Assembly: GCF_963662255.1 (NCBI RefSeq)
Contig: NC_085072.1
Span: 3,261,001-3,325,000 of the forward strand
Length of the DNA stretch: 64,000 nt
Reading direction: 5' to 3'
Source: Cinclus cinclus
Lineage: Eukaryota > Chordata > Aves > Passeriformes > Cinclidae
In this document: positions 30,035 to 41,304 of the stretch, piece by piece
Numbering within the stretch: the stretch's first letter is position 1
Layout of the letters: every line of letters starts with the position of its first letter
Notes under the pieces: generated by a model
Told to the model about the DNA's origin: nothing
What the model saw: the letters and a program-made list of their open reading frames with translations, nothing else
Database searches by the model: none
Translations under genes and position numbers: made by a program

Positions 30035-30725
30035 GGTCACAGTGAGCACTGGTCACCTCCCACTGAACACTGGTCACAGTGAGCACTGGTCACCTCCCAC
30101 TGAACACTGGTCACAGTGAGCACTGGTCACACTGAACACTGGTCACTGAGCACTGAACACTGGTCACAGTGAGCACTGGTCACAGTGAGCACTGGTCACC
30201 CTGAACACTGGTCACCCTGAACACTGGTCACCTCCCACTGAACACTGGTCACCTCCCACTGAACACTGGTCACAGTGAGCACTGGTCACCTCCCACTGAA
30301 CACTGGTCACAGTGAGCACTGGTCACACTGAACACTGGTCACCGAGCACTGAACACTGGTCACAGTGAGCACTGGTCACACTGAACACTGGTCACCGAGC
30401 ACTGAACACTGGTCACAGTGAGCACTGAGCACCCCGAGCACTGAACACTGGTCACCCTGAACACTGGTCACCTCCCACTGAACACTGGTCACTGAACACT
30501 GGTCACAGTGAGCACTGGTCACCTCCCACTGAACACTGGTCACCTCCCACTGAACACTGGTCACTGAGCACTGAACACTGGTCACAGTGAGCACTGAGCA
30601 CCCCGAGCACTGAACACTGGTCACATTGAGCACTGTTCACACCTCCCACTGAGCACTGGTCACCTCCCACTGAACACTGGTCACCCCGAGCACTGGTCAC
30701 AGTGAGCACTGGTCACCTCCCACGG
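30035..30725. repeat. ACTGGTCAC array, about fifty units
   Basis: Units of 12-20 bp: CACTGGTCACAGTGAG, AACACTGGTCACCTCCC, AACACTGGTCACCCTG. A degenerate tail (GGTCACACTGACCATCGG, GGTCACACCGAGC) runs to about 30930. GGTCA separated by three bases from TGA(G/A)C recurs many times. Confidence 0.92.
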
Positions 30726-30949
30726 CCTTGGTCACACTGACCATCGGTCATCTCCCCTTCTAAGGGCTGCATCCCACTGCCCTGGTCACACCAAGCATCG
30801 CTCATTTCCCATCCGAGGATCTGCATCCTGCTGCTGTGGTCACCTCCCACAGCCATGGTCACACCGAGCACTGGTCCATTGGTCACTTCCCATCGCCGTG
30901 GTCACACGGAGCATGGGTCACTTCCCAAAGGACCTGCACCCATTTCCAT

Positions 30950-31672
30950 GGCCATACCGATCCCCTGCCGGGGCTCCCGGATCCCGGAGCGATCTCCGGG
31001 CTCTCACCGCAGGTTTTCCGCCGGCTCCTTTCCCAGCCCGGCACAGCCGTGCCCGGCGGGGAGGAGCCGTGGGCGAGGAGGAAGCCGGAGCTGCCAGCCC
31101 TTCCCCGGGCCCTGCGCGGGGAGCAGCAGCAGCACACGGGCGGAGGCTGCGAGTCCGTCCCCCCCCCCCCACCGCAGGAATTTGGGTCCCCAAATCTCCG
31201 CAGGCTCCAACCCGCGCATGTGGCCACTGCGGGAAAACTCCACTCGTGGCCTAGCAGGGAGGATAAACAAGAAAAGGGAAATAATAATAATAATAATTTT
31301 TTTAAAAACCACAGCGCGAGAGAGGAGCGGGGAACGCGCGAAGAACCGGGCAGGGAAGGAGCGGGTTCGTCTCTCAAGGCTTGGGGACAAGGGAAAACTC
31401 CGGGCTCAGCTCCACCCCGGCGCTTTCGGCTGCTAAACAATAGTGGAGATGAGCAGCCGTCCCTCCCTGCTCTTACTCATCCTGCCCAAGGATCTGTGCC
31501 GCCCTTGGGCTGCCCCCGCCCTGCCCGGGGGGCTCGGCCACGGCGGCTCCGGGCTCCGGAGGCGCAAGGTTCGGGTGACAGCGACAGATCCCCCGGGAAG
31601 AGATGCGGACCCACGGCACGCGAGCGGCGAGCCGGCAGCGCAGGGAATTCCCTCCGTCATCATCGCCAGCGG

Positions 31673-31718
<46 letters not shown>

Positions 31719-32260
31719 AACACCCAACAACAGCCTGCGCCCTCTTAAACCTCTCTCCTTCAGCACTTCCCAGCGCTTTTCCAGCCGGGAAAAGAAGCAG
31801 AGAAGGAGCCGGGGCTCGGACGGGGAACGGCACCCGGGGTGGGACGGGGCCGGAGCCCGCGGGGAATGCGCGGTGCCAGGGCAGGAATGGGGAAGCGCTG
31901 CCTCCCTCCTGCCCTGGGCGCTGCCCAGCTCCACCTGCACCATCCCGGCGCTGGCACCTTCCCCGTGCCACCGCCAGCCACGAGTCCATCGAGGAGGGAG
32001 CCACAGCGCGCAATCCGCGAGGCCTCCAAGCCCAGCCACCATCGAGGGAGGGTCCTGCACCCCCCCAGATCCGAGGGGTACCTGCGGAACCCCCCCCCGA
32101 GCTGCCAGCCAGCCCACGGTGGGGTTCCGGAGGGGGTAGCCGGGGAGGGAAGCCCAGGGCCGGGGAGGGATCCCCGGGGCGCGGCGGGGTGGGGCTGGCA
32201 GAGCGCGGGGGCGTCAGCCTCTCTGGCTCATGATTTAATAATTCAGGTGCGTTTCAGTGC
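30950..32260. promoter_or_regulatory. CpG island with an internal 45-A run
   Basis: CpG-dense sequence runs almost continuously from 30950 to 32260. A 45-base poly(A) lies at 31673-31717 in the middle. A donor-like CTGCG|GTGAGAGCC on the minus strand (GT near 31004) could end an untranslated exon. Strand and transcription start are not determined. Confidence 0.4.
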
Positions 32261-32418
32261 TCAGAGAAGCGAAAGATTGAGGGCAGTGTCTGGAGCCAGG
32301 CAGGGCGCAGGCAGCGGTGCAGCCCAGGGGGACGAGGGGTGTTTGGGGGGCTCATCCTGGGGTCCCCCGACCCTCAGGACGGCTCTGGGTGCCCCATGGC
32401 GAGTTCCGAGCACTCACC

Positions 32419-32600
32419 TCGACCCCAGCTCGCTGCCCTCGGCTCCTGCCCTTCCACCCACGTCCAGGGCTGCCGGTCCACGGCCACGGGCAGAAACTGG
32501 CTGCACTGGTTTGAGCTTCGCAATGCAAACCCCCACCCAAGCTCAGGTCTCCAGAGATAAGAGCACAATAACCTATTGTCCCTCCTCCCCTCCCAACATC
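32419..32600 (-). other. Candidate 5' untranslated exon of ATP2B4 (donor at 32418/32417)
   Basis: On the minus strand GGGGTCGAG|GTGAGTGCTC matches the vertebrate donor consensus very well, and CpG islands flank it. The exon's 5' limit is a guess. It does not start a recognised open frame, as expected for an untranslated exon. Chance donors of this quality do occur. Confidence 0.2.
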
Positions 32601-33179
32601 TCCACTCGCTTCTGGCGAAGCGGGGAGGGACCACCCAGCTCCGCACAACCCCCCCACCCGCCCCCGGGCAGCCCACGGGGGGCACGGACCCACCGAGCCG
32701 GGCCAGGGATGCTGGGAGGCTCCAGAGCCGGGGCTGGCATGCAGGGAAAGCGCTGGGGGAAGAGGCAGGAGGAGGCGGACGAGGCCAGAGCCCGGCCTGG
32801 CTTCCAATAGATTTCCTGATTTATTTTTTAATTTATTTTCCGCCTCCCCACTCCTGTTTTCTCCGCCGTGGCTCTGCCCAGCTGGATTGGTGCAGGCAGG
32901 ATGGGGACGTGTCCAGCCGTGGCGTGGGCAACTTCCCCCCAACGCACCTCTCCACCGCATCCCACCCCCCCCCACGCGTCACCCCGCTCCAGGCAGGGAG
33001 CAGCCCCCCCTTTGCTGCCCCACGGGTGGGGAAAAAACACCCCAAACGCACCCACGCAGCACCTTCCCCGCTCTGTCCTTGGGCTGCCGCAAGCCCCCCT
33101 CCCCTTCCCCCGCCTCTTCCTTCCTCCATCATCCTCATCCTCCTCCCCGCAATGCCACAACTCGCTGCCTCCCAGAAAA

Positions 33180-33180
33180 C

Positions 33181-33211
<31 letters not shown>

Positions 33212-34010
33212 CAGCAACACGCGCGACCGGGAACCCCGCGCCCACCCTCCCCTTCCTTTCCTTCCCCGCCGCCTCAAGGGCGGGCAACAAGTTGTAGGAT
33301 CCAACCGGAGCGTCCTTCCCACCCCAGATACCGGGGGGCTGCCGGAGCTGCCCCCACGAGATATTTGGGGGCTGCACGCCCCGCAGCCGCCCACGCCCCA
33401 GAGCGGCCGGACCGCGGTCCCCCCATCACCGCACTCCCTCCCACGTGGATTTGGGGTCACGGGGGTCCCACGCCGACCCCCCCCCCATGATCTAAGAACC
33501 CACACCAAGCCCACCCCCATCCCACCTGCTGCACTGGGACGGAGCGGGGCGGGTGAAATCCCCGCTGGCAGCGCCCCACCCGCCCCGGCAGAGCGGCGGC
33601 AGCGATGCTCCCACCCACGCACCCGCCCCTACAAAAAAAATCCCTCCACGGCCTCCCCACGCCACTCCCGCGCGTCCCCCCCGTGCCTCCCAGCATCTAA
33701 ACCCCTCGCGGGACCCCCGTACCCCTCTGCCGGGGTCCCCCCCGTGCACTCACCGGCTCCGGTCCCACGGCGCCCGGCTGGCGGCGGAGCCCCCGCGACT
33801 GGCCATGGGATGGAGGGGGGGACCGGTCCCGGAGCTAACGGGAGAAAATGCTTGTCATGGCAACCCCCGTGCCGTGCGGGGCCGTGCGGGGCCGGGCCGG
33901 CGAGGGAGGGGACGGCGGGCAGGGAGGGGGAGGGCTCGTCCCAGCCCGCCGGGGGAGGGGCTCCCTTAAGGTGGCTGCACGCCCCGACGGCGGCTTAAGG
34001 GGGACGGAGA
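33180..34010 (-). promoter_or_regulatory. CpG island and candidate ATP2B4 promoter/first exon (donor at 33754/33753)
   Basis: This is one of the densest CpG blocks in the window. On the minus strand GGAGCCG|GTGAGTGCAC is a strong donor; the 200 nt before it are CpG- and GC-box-like, ending toward GGCTTAAGGGAGCCCC near 33970. The geometry suits an untranslated first exon about 22 kb before the start codon. An (A)29 run at 33181-33209 bounds it on the left, and a minisatellite starts about 100 bp beyond its right edge. Confidence 0.35.
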
Positions 34011-34107
34011 GAGGAGCGGGGTGAACGGGGGAGTGTGGGGGGAACAGCGGCGTGTGGGACCCCAAACAGGGCCGGGAGGCCACGGGAAGATCGGGGGTGC
34101 ACGACTG

Positions 34108-34440
34108 GAAAGGGTGGGGACACCCCTGGGCAATGTGGGGACGCCCAGAGAGGATGGGGACACCCCTGGGCAATGTGGGGACACCCAGAGAGGATGGGGA
34201 CACCCCTGGGCAATGTGGGGACACCCCTGGGCAATGTGGGGACGCCCAGAGAGGATGGGGACACCCCTGGCCAATGTGGGGACGCCCAGAGAGGATGGGG
34301 ACACCCCTGGCCAATGTGGGGACACCCAGAGAGAATGGGGACAGCCCTGGGTAATGTGGGGACACCCCTGGGCAATGTGGGGATGCCCAGAGAGGATGGG
34401 GACACCTCTGGGCAATGTGGGGACACCCCCATAAAGGCAG
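34108..34440. repeat. Minisatellite (GGGGACACCCCTGGGCAATGT family)
   Basis: About nine copies of an approximately 40-bp double unit: GACACCCCTGGGCAATGTGG and GGACGCCCAGAGAGGATGG, with single-unit duplications. Looser related sequence continues to about 34700. Confidence 0.9.
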
Positions 34441-34449
34441 GGTGGGGAC

Positions 34450-35623
34450 ACACTGGACAGGGCGGCGGCTGCGCCCCCCATAAAGTTTGGGTACCCACCC
34501 AGGACAAGAGAATGTGTGCACCCCAAACAATGCGAGGACCCCACGGGCAGAGTGGAAGTCGCAACCTCAAATAATGTGGGGTCACCCCCCCCCCCATCCC
34601 GGGCAATATTGGGACCACCACGAGCAGCCCCAAGCACTCCCAAGCACTTTGGGGACCCCAGTGGGCAATGTGAAGATCCCCACTCCCAGAGCAGCGTGGG
34701 CACCCCAAAAAGAGAGGGTACCCTCACGGCCAAACCCCTCCCCACTCTGGGTGTGCGAAGGAAGGAGCTTGGTGACAAAAATGGGGTTCTTTGTGGGGTT
34801 ACAATGGTTTTGGGGTTGATCCCCCGGGTCTGACCCACCCTGAGAGCGGCTGTCCCCTCGTGGGACACCATTTCTTTGGGGGGACTGGCACCCTGAGAGC
34901 CACGAGGCTCCAGCACGATCAACCCCCCCCCCCCAATACCCCAGATCCCACCCTCACCCTTTTATTTTTTTTTTTTTTTTTTTAAAGGAACCCGGATAAA
35001 ATTCCTCATGGAATCCTTCCCAAAGCACGGAAACGCTTTGGCCTCGGGGCAGGGGCTGGGAGGGGGCACCTTAAATCCCCTCCCGGAGGCCCAGTTCGGG
35101 CTCGCAGCGGTTCCAGTTAAACCAGTGGAACACCAGTGCTGGGCACAGCCCCTCATTAGACTCTCATTAGCCCCTCATTAGCGCTCCCAACGTTTTTTTC
35201 CCCCCTTGAGGGCCTGCACCTCCAGAATTCCACATTCCTGAGCGCTCCCAAGAGTCGGGGGCTGGGTGCGGAATTCCCTGGGAATTCCTCCTCTCTCTTT
35301 TCCAGCAAAATCCTGGGATGGACCTTCTCGCTCAGCCGGGCTGGTCCAGGCGTTGTTTCGGAGCAGGAAATGTTTGAGTGGCAATTAAATCCATGTTGGA
35401 TTTAATTCCATCTCTGCATCCTTTGGAGCATGACCTGGCCCTGAGCTTTGCTTTGAGAGAAGGAAAAATGCCCTGGGCTGGGAATTCCTCCTCGGCATCC
35501 TCCTGGGGAGTTCACAGCGTTATTCCTCGAAAATAAAATATTTCAAGGCCGGATATTGTCATGACAAAGACGAATGTCGAGTCTCAAAAAACAACCTCAG
35601 GTTTCTTCCAGTGAACGGCTCCA

Positions 35624-35657
<34 letters not shown>

Positions 35658-36480
35658 AATAAACACAGGGATTTTATCCTTCCACCAAAATCACCCAACC
35701 CTGACCAGACTGGTTCTCCACGAGCCCGGAACAGCTTGGGAAAGAGGTGTTGGAGCAGCTGGCAGGCGTCGCTTCCAACGGGCCGGGATGCAAAATTGCT
35801 ATTGAGACATAATGGCCTTTTCCAACAGGTTCTGGGAGCTTGGAAGGCATCTCTGACCATCTGGATTCGGGATCCTGGAAGGAAATCAGCCTGCCTGCCT
35901 CAGGGAAGCCCTGTGAGGAATTTGAAGCTTCCTCGGATTCCTGGGTTTGGGTTGAAAAAGGGGAAAAGCAGGTTTTGCACCCGGGGCAGTGGCTGCGGGA
36001 GGGAGCGGCCAAAAGCCAAAATCCTTGTGGGAAATGTGATTCCTTGCACAGTGACAGGACGTGAAGAGCCCCAGAGCCTCTTCCAGGCCACGTTTAAGGA
36101 CAAGCACATGCAGGAAAAGGGAAAATCCTGGCAGGAGCGGGATGAGTGTCACCTCCAGGCCAGCATCGAGCTGTCCCCACACGCTGCAGATGGGAAGAAT
36201 TTCTTCATGGAATATTTTGGGATCCTCTGTGTATGTGTGTCTCTGCTTCCTTGCCCGTGCTGGTGCCACCCTGCCTTCAGCCACCGGCCACCTGCTCCTC
36301 CTGGTGGCTTGGCCACCGCCGGGGTGGTGACAGAGGTGTCCCCACACTGCACCCGGAGCAGGAAGGGGAAGGACACAACCCCTGAGCCAGCAGAGCTCCC
36401 ACTCGTGTCGCACCCACCCAGGCTGGAGCTGCAGGAGGGGACATCCCAGGGACAGCTCCAGGTGTCACAGCCACGGGGGT
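34450..36480. other. No gene seen; homopolymers and an AT-rich patch
   Basis: It contains a T run at 34969-34983, an A run at 35625-35654, and a TCATTAGACTCTCATTAGC patch at 35152-35182 that may be regulatory. I see no exon. Confidence 0.5.
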
Positions 36481-36489
36481 GGCAGTGGG

Positions 36490-36905
36490 CACAGGCTGGG
36501 TTCGGGGTGACAACGAGGATAGGCTGTTTTTTGGGGTGGCTTTGGGGACAGGCTGATTTTTGGAGTGATTATGGGAACAGACTGGATTTGGAGTGACAAT
36601 GAGGATAGGCTGGGTTTGAGGTGACAGTGGAGACAGGCTGGGTTTGGAGTGGCAGTGGGGACAGGCTGGGTTTGGGGTAACAATGAGGTCAGGGTGATAT
36701 TTGGGGTGGTTTGGGGACAGGCTGGATTTGGGGTGACAATGAAGTCAGGGTGATATTTGGGGTGGCTTTGGGGACAGGCTGGGTTTGGAGTGGCAGTGGG
36801 GACAGACTAGCTTGGGGTGACAATGGGGTCAGGCTGTTTTTGGGGTGGCTTTGGGGACAGGCTGGATTTGGGGTGGCAGTGGGGACAGAATGGTCTGGCT
36901 TTTGT
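36490..36905. repeat. Minisatellite (GGGACAGGCTGGATTTGGGG family), first locus
   Basis: About ten irregular copies of GGGGACAGGCTGGGTTTGG plus GTGACAATGAGG or GTGGCAGTGG. The same unit forms the array at 49478-49838, 13 kb away. Confidence 0.88.
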
Positions 36906-37479
36906 CAGGAGCTCTGAGGGAGATTCTGGATCCCACCGGGAAGTCCCTGCAGGGCTGTGCTGTGCCTTTGTCCTCCTCATCCTCTTTGGATCACAGCTGG
37001 ATTGTTCTTTATTCCCTCTTTTTCATGGCTCTGGCCATGGATACAGGGATCAAATCCCCTTTCCCAGCCAGGAGCTCTCTCGTGGATGTGGGATGGATTC
37101 CTGGATGGATTTCTGGAGGGATTCTCTTGTTCTTTGCACCCAGTGCCTGTTGCACCCTGGATCCCCACCTCATCCCAAAGGCCTCTCCCTTCCCATTCCC
37201 TGGAAAATCATCCCAACTCCCCCAGTGCCCGGCAGCACCCCAGTTCTCCATCAGGGACTAAATCCCAGTGGGAATCTCTGCTGTTATCCCGATTTTTGCC
37301 ACCCCTTTTGTTCTCCCAACACTTTTTCGGAAGAGAAGCAGAGCAGTGCCCAGCCTGGGCAGTGCCAGGCCTCGAGGAGACCCAGCAGCACCAAGGTAAA
37401 ATAAAATAAATAACTCCAAAATAGAAAATGTCTCCACCAGGCTCTTACCTAAAACAAAACAAAAAAAAAAAATTAAAAA

Positions 37480-37650
37480 TCAGGCTTCCCAAATGATTTC
37501 CCTTTAAACCCAGCCTCTAATATTTGGATTAATTTGCCTTTAATGCCTCCCAGGCTGGGAACTTGTAGGTGGAGTTTTTTAGGCCGAAAAATGAATTAAA
37601 TCAGCCGAGTTGTATCAGCCAAGTTACAAACCCATCAAAACCCGGGGCCA
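37480..37650. promoter_or_regulatory. AT-rich island, candidate conserved element
   Basis: It contains CCTCTAATATTTGGATTAAT, TTGCCTTTAATGCC and GAATTAAATCAGCCGAG with ATCAGCCAAG repeated. Flanks are GC-rich and there is no coding frame. Confidence 0.35.
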
Positions 37651-37748
37651 GATCCTGATCTCATCCCCGGAGGGGGCGGAGGGGGTAAATCCAGCGCCTC
37701 TGGAATACGCGGGGAAGGTTTTATTTTTTATTTGATTTTTCTTAATTT

Positions 37749-37750
<2 letters not shown>

Positions 37751-37804
<54 letters not shown>
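37751..37804. repeat. 54-base T homopolymer
   Basis: Uninterrupted T run, the longest homopolymer in the window; its length is likely unreliable in assembly. It separates two candidate regulatory islands. Confidence 0.95.
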
Positions 37805-37805
<1 letters not shown>

Positions 37806-37839
37806 TCACGGTGCCTACGAGCGCAGCTCCGGATTGGAG

Positions 37840-37960
37840 CCGCCGTGTTTCTCATGGAAACACTGAGTGACTTTTGAGCACAAGGCAGAGTCAGGCGTCT
37901 GTAAAATCTCTCTCCATTCAAGGGCTAAATATAGGGAGAGCGAGCTCCAGGGATGTGACT
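37840..37960. promoter_or_regulatory. Candidate enhancer with MEF2-type site
   Basis: CTAAATATAG at 37925-37934 fits the MEF2 consensus (YTAWWWWTAR) exactly. A near-CArG CCATTCAAGG lies just before it, and TGAGTGACTTTTGAGC nearby. ATP2B4 is expressed in muscle in vertebrates, so a muscle element is plausible but unproven. Confidence 0.3.
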
Positions 37961-38319
37961 CGGTGCTCGGGGATAAAGAAACCCTGGAGAGGCTCTGCCG
38001 GGAATTCCGGGGGGTCCTGGGGGGACCGCGGAGCTGGAGATGATCCCGCGGCTGCTGGAAAGGAGGGATTTAAGGGATTTTTTTTATTTATTTATTTTCC
38101 CCTGCTTTTTCTCCCTCTTTCCGCTCGTCCCTGAGCTGCAGCACCCGGAGGTGCCCGTTCAAGGACGGGATTCCTGCCTGGAATTTGGGACGCCGATGGA
38201 AAAGGTCCCATCCCGGTCCCACGGCATCCACACCGATTCCATGCTCTGCTCGAGGCTCTCCTCTCACTCCAAGGCCTTTGGAGACCCCAGGAAAAAAAAA
38301 TCCCCGCAGCCACTGAACT

Positions 38320-38540
38320 GCTACTTACCCATCACCGCACTAATGAACCTCTCCTAGCCCATTCCTTCTCCCAATTACTCCAACGGCCCCGTTAATTCCT
38401 AATTAAGCAGCTCCTTCATCGGGGAAAAGGGGCTTGACAGGAGAGGAGGAATTTGGGATTGGGAGGGAATTTTGCTTTATGGCTGTAATTAGGAGATGAA
38501 ATTGTTTGCTCACCTACGGAACTCATCACCAAAGTGCCTG
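38320..38540. promoter_or_regulatory. AT-rich island with TTAATTCCTAATTAAG, candidate conserved element
   Basis: It includes CACTAATGAAC, CCCAATTACTCC, GTTAATTCCTAATTAAGC and GGCTGTAATTAGGAG. Several homeodomain-type cores in 200 bp stand out against the GC-rich flanks. Confidence 0.35.
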
Positions 38541-39510
38541 GGAGCCTTTCCCATCCCCATCCCCATCCCTGCACGTTCCCGGTTGGAAGCACAGCAGGAT
38601 TTAAATCTGTTTAGGGCCTGTTATTAACCGCCCCCCCAAAAAAAAAAAAAAAAAAATTTGCGACAGTTCAGAAGGAGCCTCTGGGCTGCTCCTTCCCGAG
38701 CATCCCTGGGCGGGATGAGGGGGAATTCCGGGGTGCTGGATCCGTGCTTTTCCATGGATTCCCCCCCTCCACCACCAGCACTGCTTGAGATCCTCAGGAT
38801 CCCCCCCCCCCCCCCATTCCCCTCCCGAGCAATTCCCAGGGGAAAACAACTCCAGGGAAAAACCCCGAGATCCTCCGCTCCCTCCATCCCCAAATGAACA
38901 CTTTTTCTTTTTTTTTTCCCCCCCCCCTCTCCAGTTCCGACCTCGTTTCGTTCCTCAACATCAAGGAGGAACCTCGAGCTCGGTGTGGCGCTGGAAGGGA
39001 GGGGAGCGAAGTGACACCGAGAGAGAGAGAGAGAGAGAAAAACGCTCAGCCCGGCACTCCCGAGCTGGGGAGGCGGGGGAGCTCCCGAGCCCTACTTTGG
39101 GTCCTTTCTTCCATCCAGGGATGCGAGGAAAAGAAGCTGGAAGAGCTCGGTGCCACCTGGATCCACGGGGTGAAATCCCGGGATGCGACAACCAAAGGCA
39201 GGGATCACCCCAGCAGGGTCACTTTTGTCACCTTCACTAAGTTTGTGGGATGGGGAGCAGCTTTGCCAGAGGAGCAGATCGCAAGGCGTTCCCAAAAAAA
39301 TCCAAAATTTGGAGGTCAAACCTCCAGGGGCAGCACCTGTGGAGCCCCAGCAAAGCCACCCGGAGCCTCCAGATATTCCCATCCTCCAGGATCTTCTGCT
39401 TTCCTGCTTCCAGAAAGGTCGATTTCCACCCTAACCCCACCTTCAGGTGCTTGGGGGATGCTGGGTGACAATAAGGGGACATCACTGGTGTTGGTGCCAA
39501 AGGAGGAGTG
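38541..39510. other. No gene seen
   Basis: GC-rich with short A and C runs (38637-38657, 38801-38815) and a GAGAGAGAGA run near 39020. No recognisable exon. Confidence 0.5.
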
Positions 39511-39514
39511 AAAT

Positions 39515-39875
39515 ACAAAAAAAAAAAAAAAATGGGTGAAATACAAAAAAAAGGGGTGAAATACAAAAAACAAGGGGTGAAATACAAAAAACAAGGGGTG
39601 AGATACCAAAAAAGGGGGTGAAATACCAAAAAAGGGGGGTGAAATAAAAAAAAAAAAAGGTGAAATACCAAAAAAAAGGGGTGAAATACCAAAAAAAAAA
39701 GGGGGGGGTGAAATACGAAAAAAAGGATGAAATACTAAAATAGGGGTGAAATACCTAAAAAGGGGAGTGAAATACCTAAAAAAGGTGTGAAATACTCAAA
39801 AAAAGGGAGTGAAATACCTAAAAAAAGGGGAGTGAAATACCTAAAAAAGGTGTGAAATACTCAGAAAAGGGCTGA
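39515..39875. repeat. Minisatellite (GGGGTGAAATACAAAAAA family)
   Basis: About 18 copies of a 16-20 bp unit GGGGTGAAATACCAAAAA, with A-run length changes and drift to GTGAAATACCTAAAAAAGG and GTGTGAAATACTC at the right end. Confidence 0.92.
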
Positions 39876-40892
39876 AAATGGGTGGGAAAATCTCGGATGT
39901 AATGGTGACCTCTTCCCAAAACTGGAAAAAAGAAGGAACAGGGAAAACCAGACGCATTTCCAAGCACATCCCTGGGAAAACAAACCAGGAGCGGCTCCTT
40001 TATTGGAATAATAACCATCAATAATGCATCGCCAAGGAGCTGCAGATGAGTGCAATTAAAAAAAAAAAAAAAAAAAAGAAAAAAAGAAAAGCAACGCATT
40101 CCCTGAGCAAAAACTGAAATTATTCCTCACAGCTTCCCCGAGATTTATGGAAATGAAGCCGCTCCTGGAGCTCGGCAGAGCCGGGGAGCCTGGGTGGAAA
40201 CGGGGGAGAAGGGGGGGGGGGAAATAAAATAAAAAGCAAAAGGGCCCTAATGTAGGGATTTATAAATATTTTACAGCCGAGGAGGAGTGGGGAGCCATGG
40301 ATATAGATGGGATTGCGGGCGGCCGTGGTGGGAGGAAGGAATTAATCACAAAAACGGAGGAGAAACTTTCCTCCAGGAGCGCATGGCCGCACCCACGGGC
40401 TCCCGAGGGGCCAGGAAAAGTTTGGAATTTGCTCAGGGAGGTGCAGATGTGAGCCCGTGGTGATACCCTCCCTCCCCCTGGCAGCGTGCCGGGCCTGGAG
40501 GAGGCACCAAGAATTCCTTTGGAAATGCTGAGTGCAAATATTGACCGGGAAAAGCTCGTGGATAAAGGCTGGGAAAGCCACGCTGAGGCAGGAAGGGGTG
40601 ATCTGTGAATTTGGGGTCACTCAGACACCCCAGAAATTCCCATGCCAGGGTGGTGGGGCAGGGGAGTGGGATAATCCCGGATCCCATGGCCTGGCATTCC
40701 CAAACCCCTCTGTTAATCCTGGATCCAGAGGGGCGCAGGAGCAGGGTGGCAGCTCCCCCTCACCTCCCGCTGGGAAGGGAGCAGGGAATGAGCTCCGGGA
40801 AATGTCACCTGGGGTGGGGACAGCAAAGCCCCGTGTCCCTGGCAGGGAGGGGAGCGTCACCCTGCCCTGGAGAGCAGAGGGAAACCAAGGGC

Positions 40893-41030
40893 GTTCCATG
40901 GGATCCTGGAATGGTTTGGGTGGGAAGGGAGCGTAAAGCTCATCCCTGGGGACAGGGACACCTCTCAGTGTCCTGGGTTGCTCCAAGCTGGCCGGGGACA
41001 CTTCCAGGGATGGGGCAGTGCTCCAGGTTT
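40893..41030 (-). mobile_element. CR1 LINE 3'-end fragment
   Basis: The plus strand reads ATCCTGGAATGGTTTGGGTG, then GGAAGGGAGCGTAAAGCTCA, GGGACAGGGACACCTCTCAG, GGGTTGCTCCAAGC and ACACTTCCAGGGATGGGGCA. This is the antisense of the CR1 3' block in the right order and spacing, the best-preserved CR1 piece in the window. Confidence 0.88.
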
Positions 41031-41304
41031 GTGGAGCTGGAGCTGTTCCCACCTCCAGAGACAGCTCCATCCCTGGAGCCAGGGGAGGCTGGGGCTCCCT
41101 GAACTGCAGGGATCTTTCCGAGGCTGGAATATTTTACTTTTCCCTCCCAGCGCTTGGCCTGTGCTTCCCAGGGACTTGGCAGCAGCTCAAACATCCCATC
41201 CTTGCTCCATGCAGGCTGAGCACTGGGACGATCCTGCACCAGTGCAGGATCCCATTCCCAGCTCCATCTGCCGGATCCTGGGTGCTGAGAGCTCCTTGAT
41301 CCAG

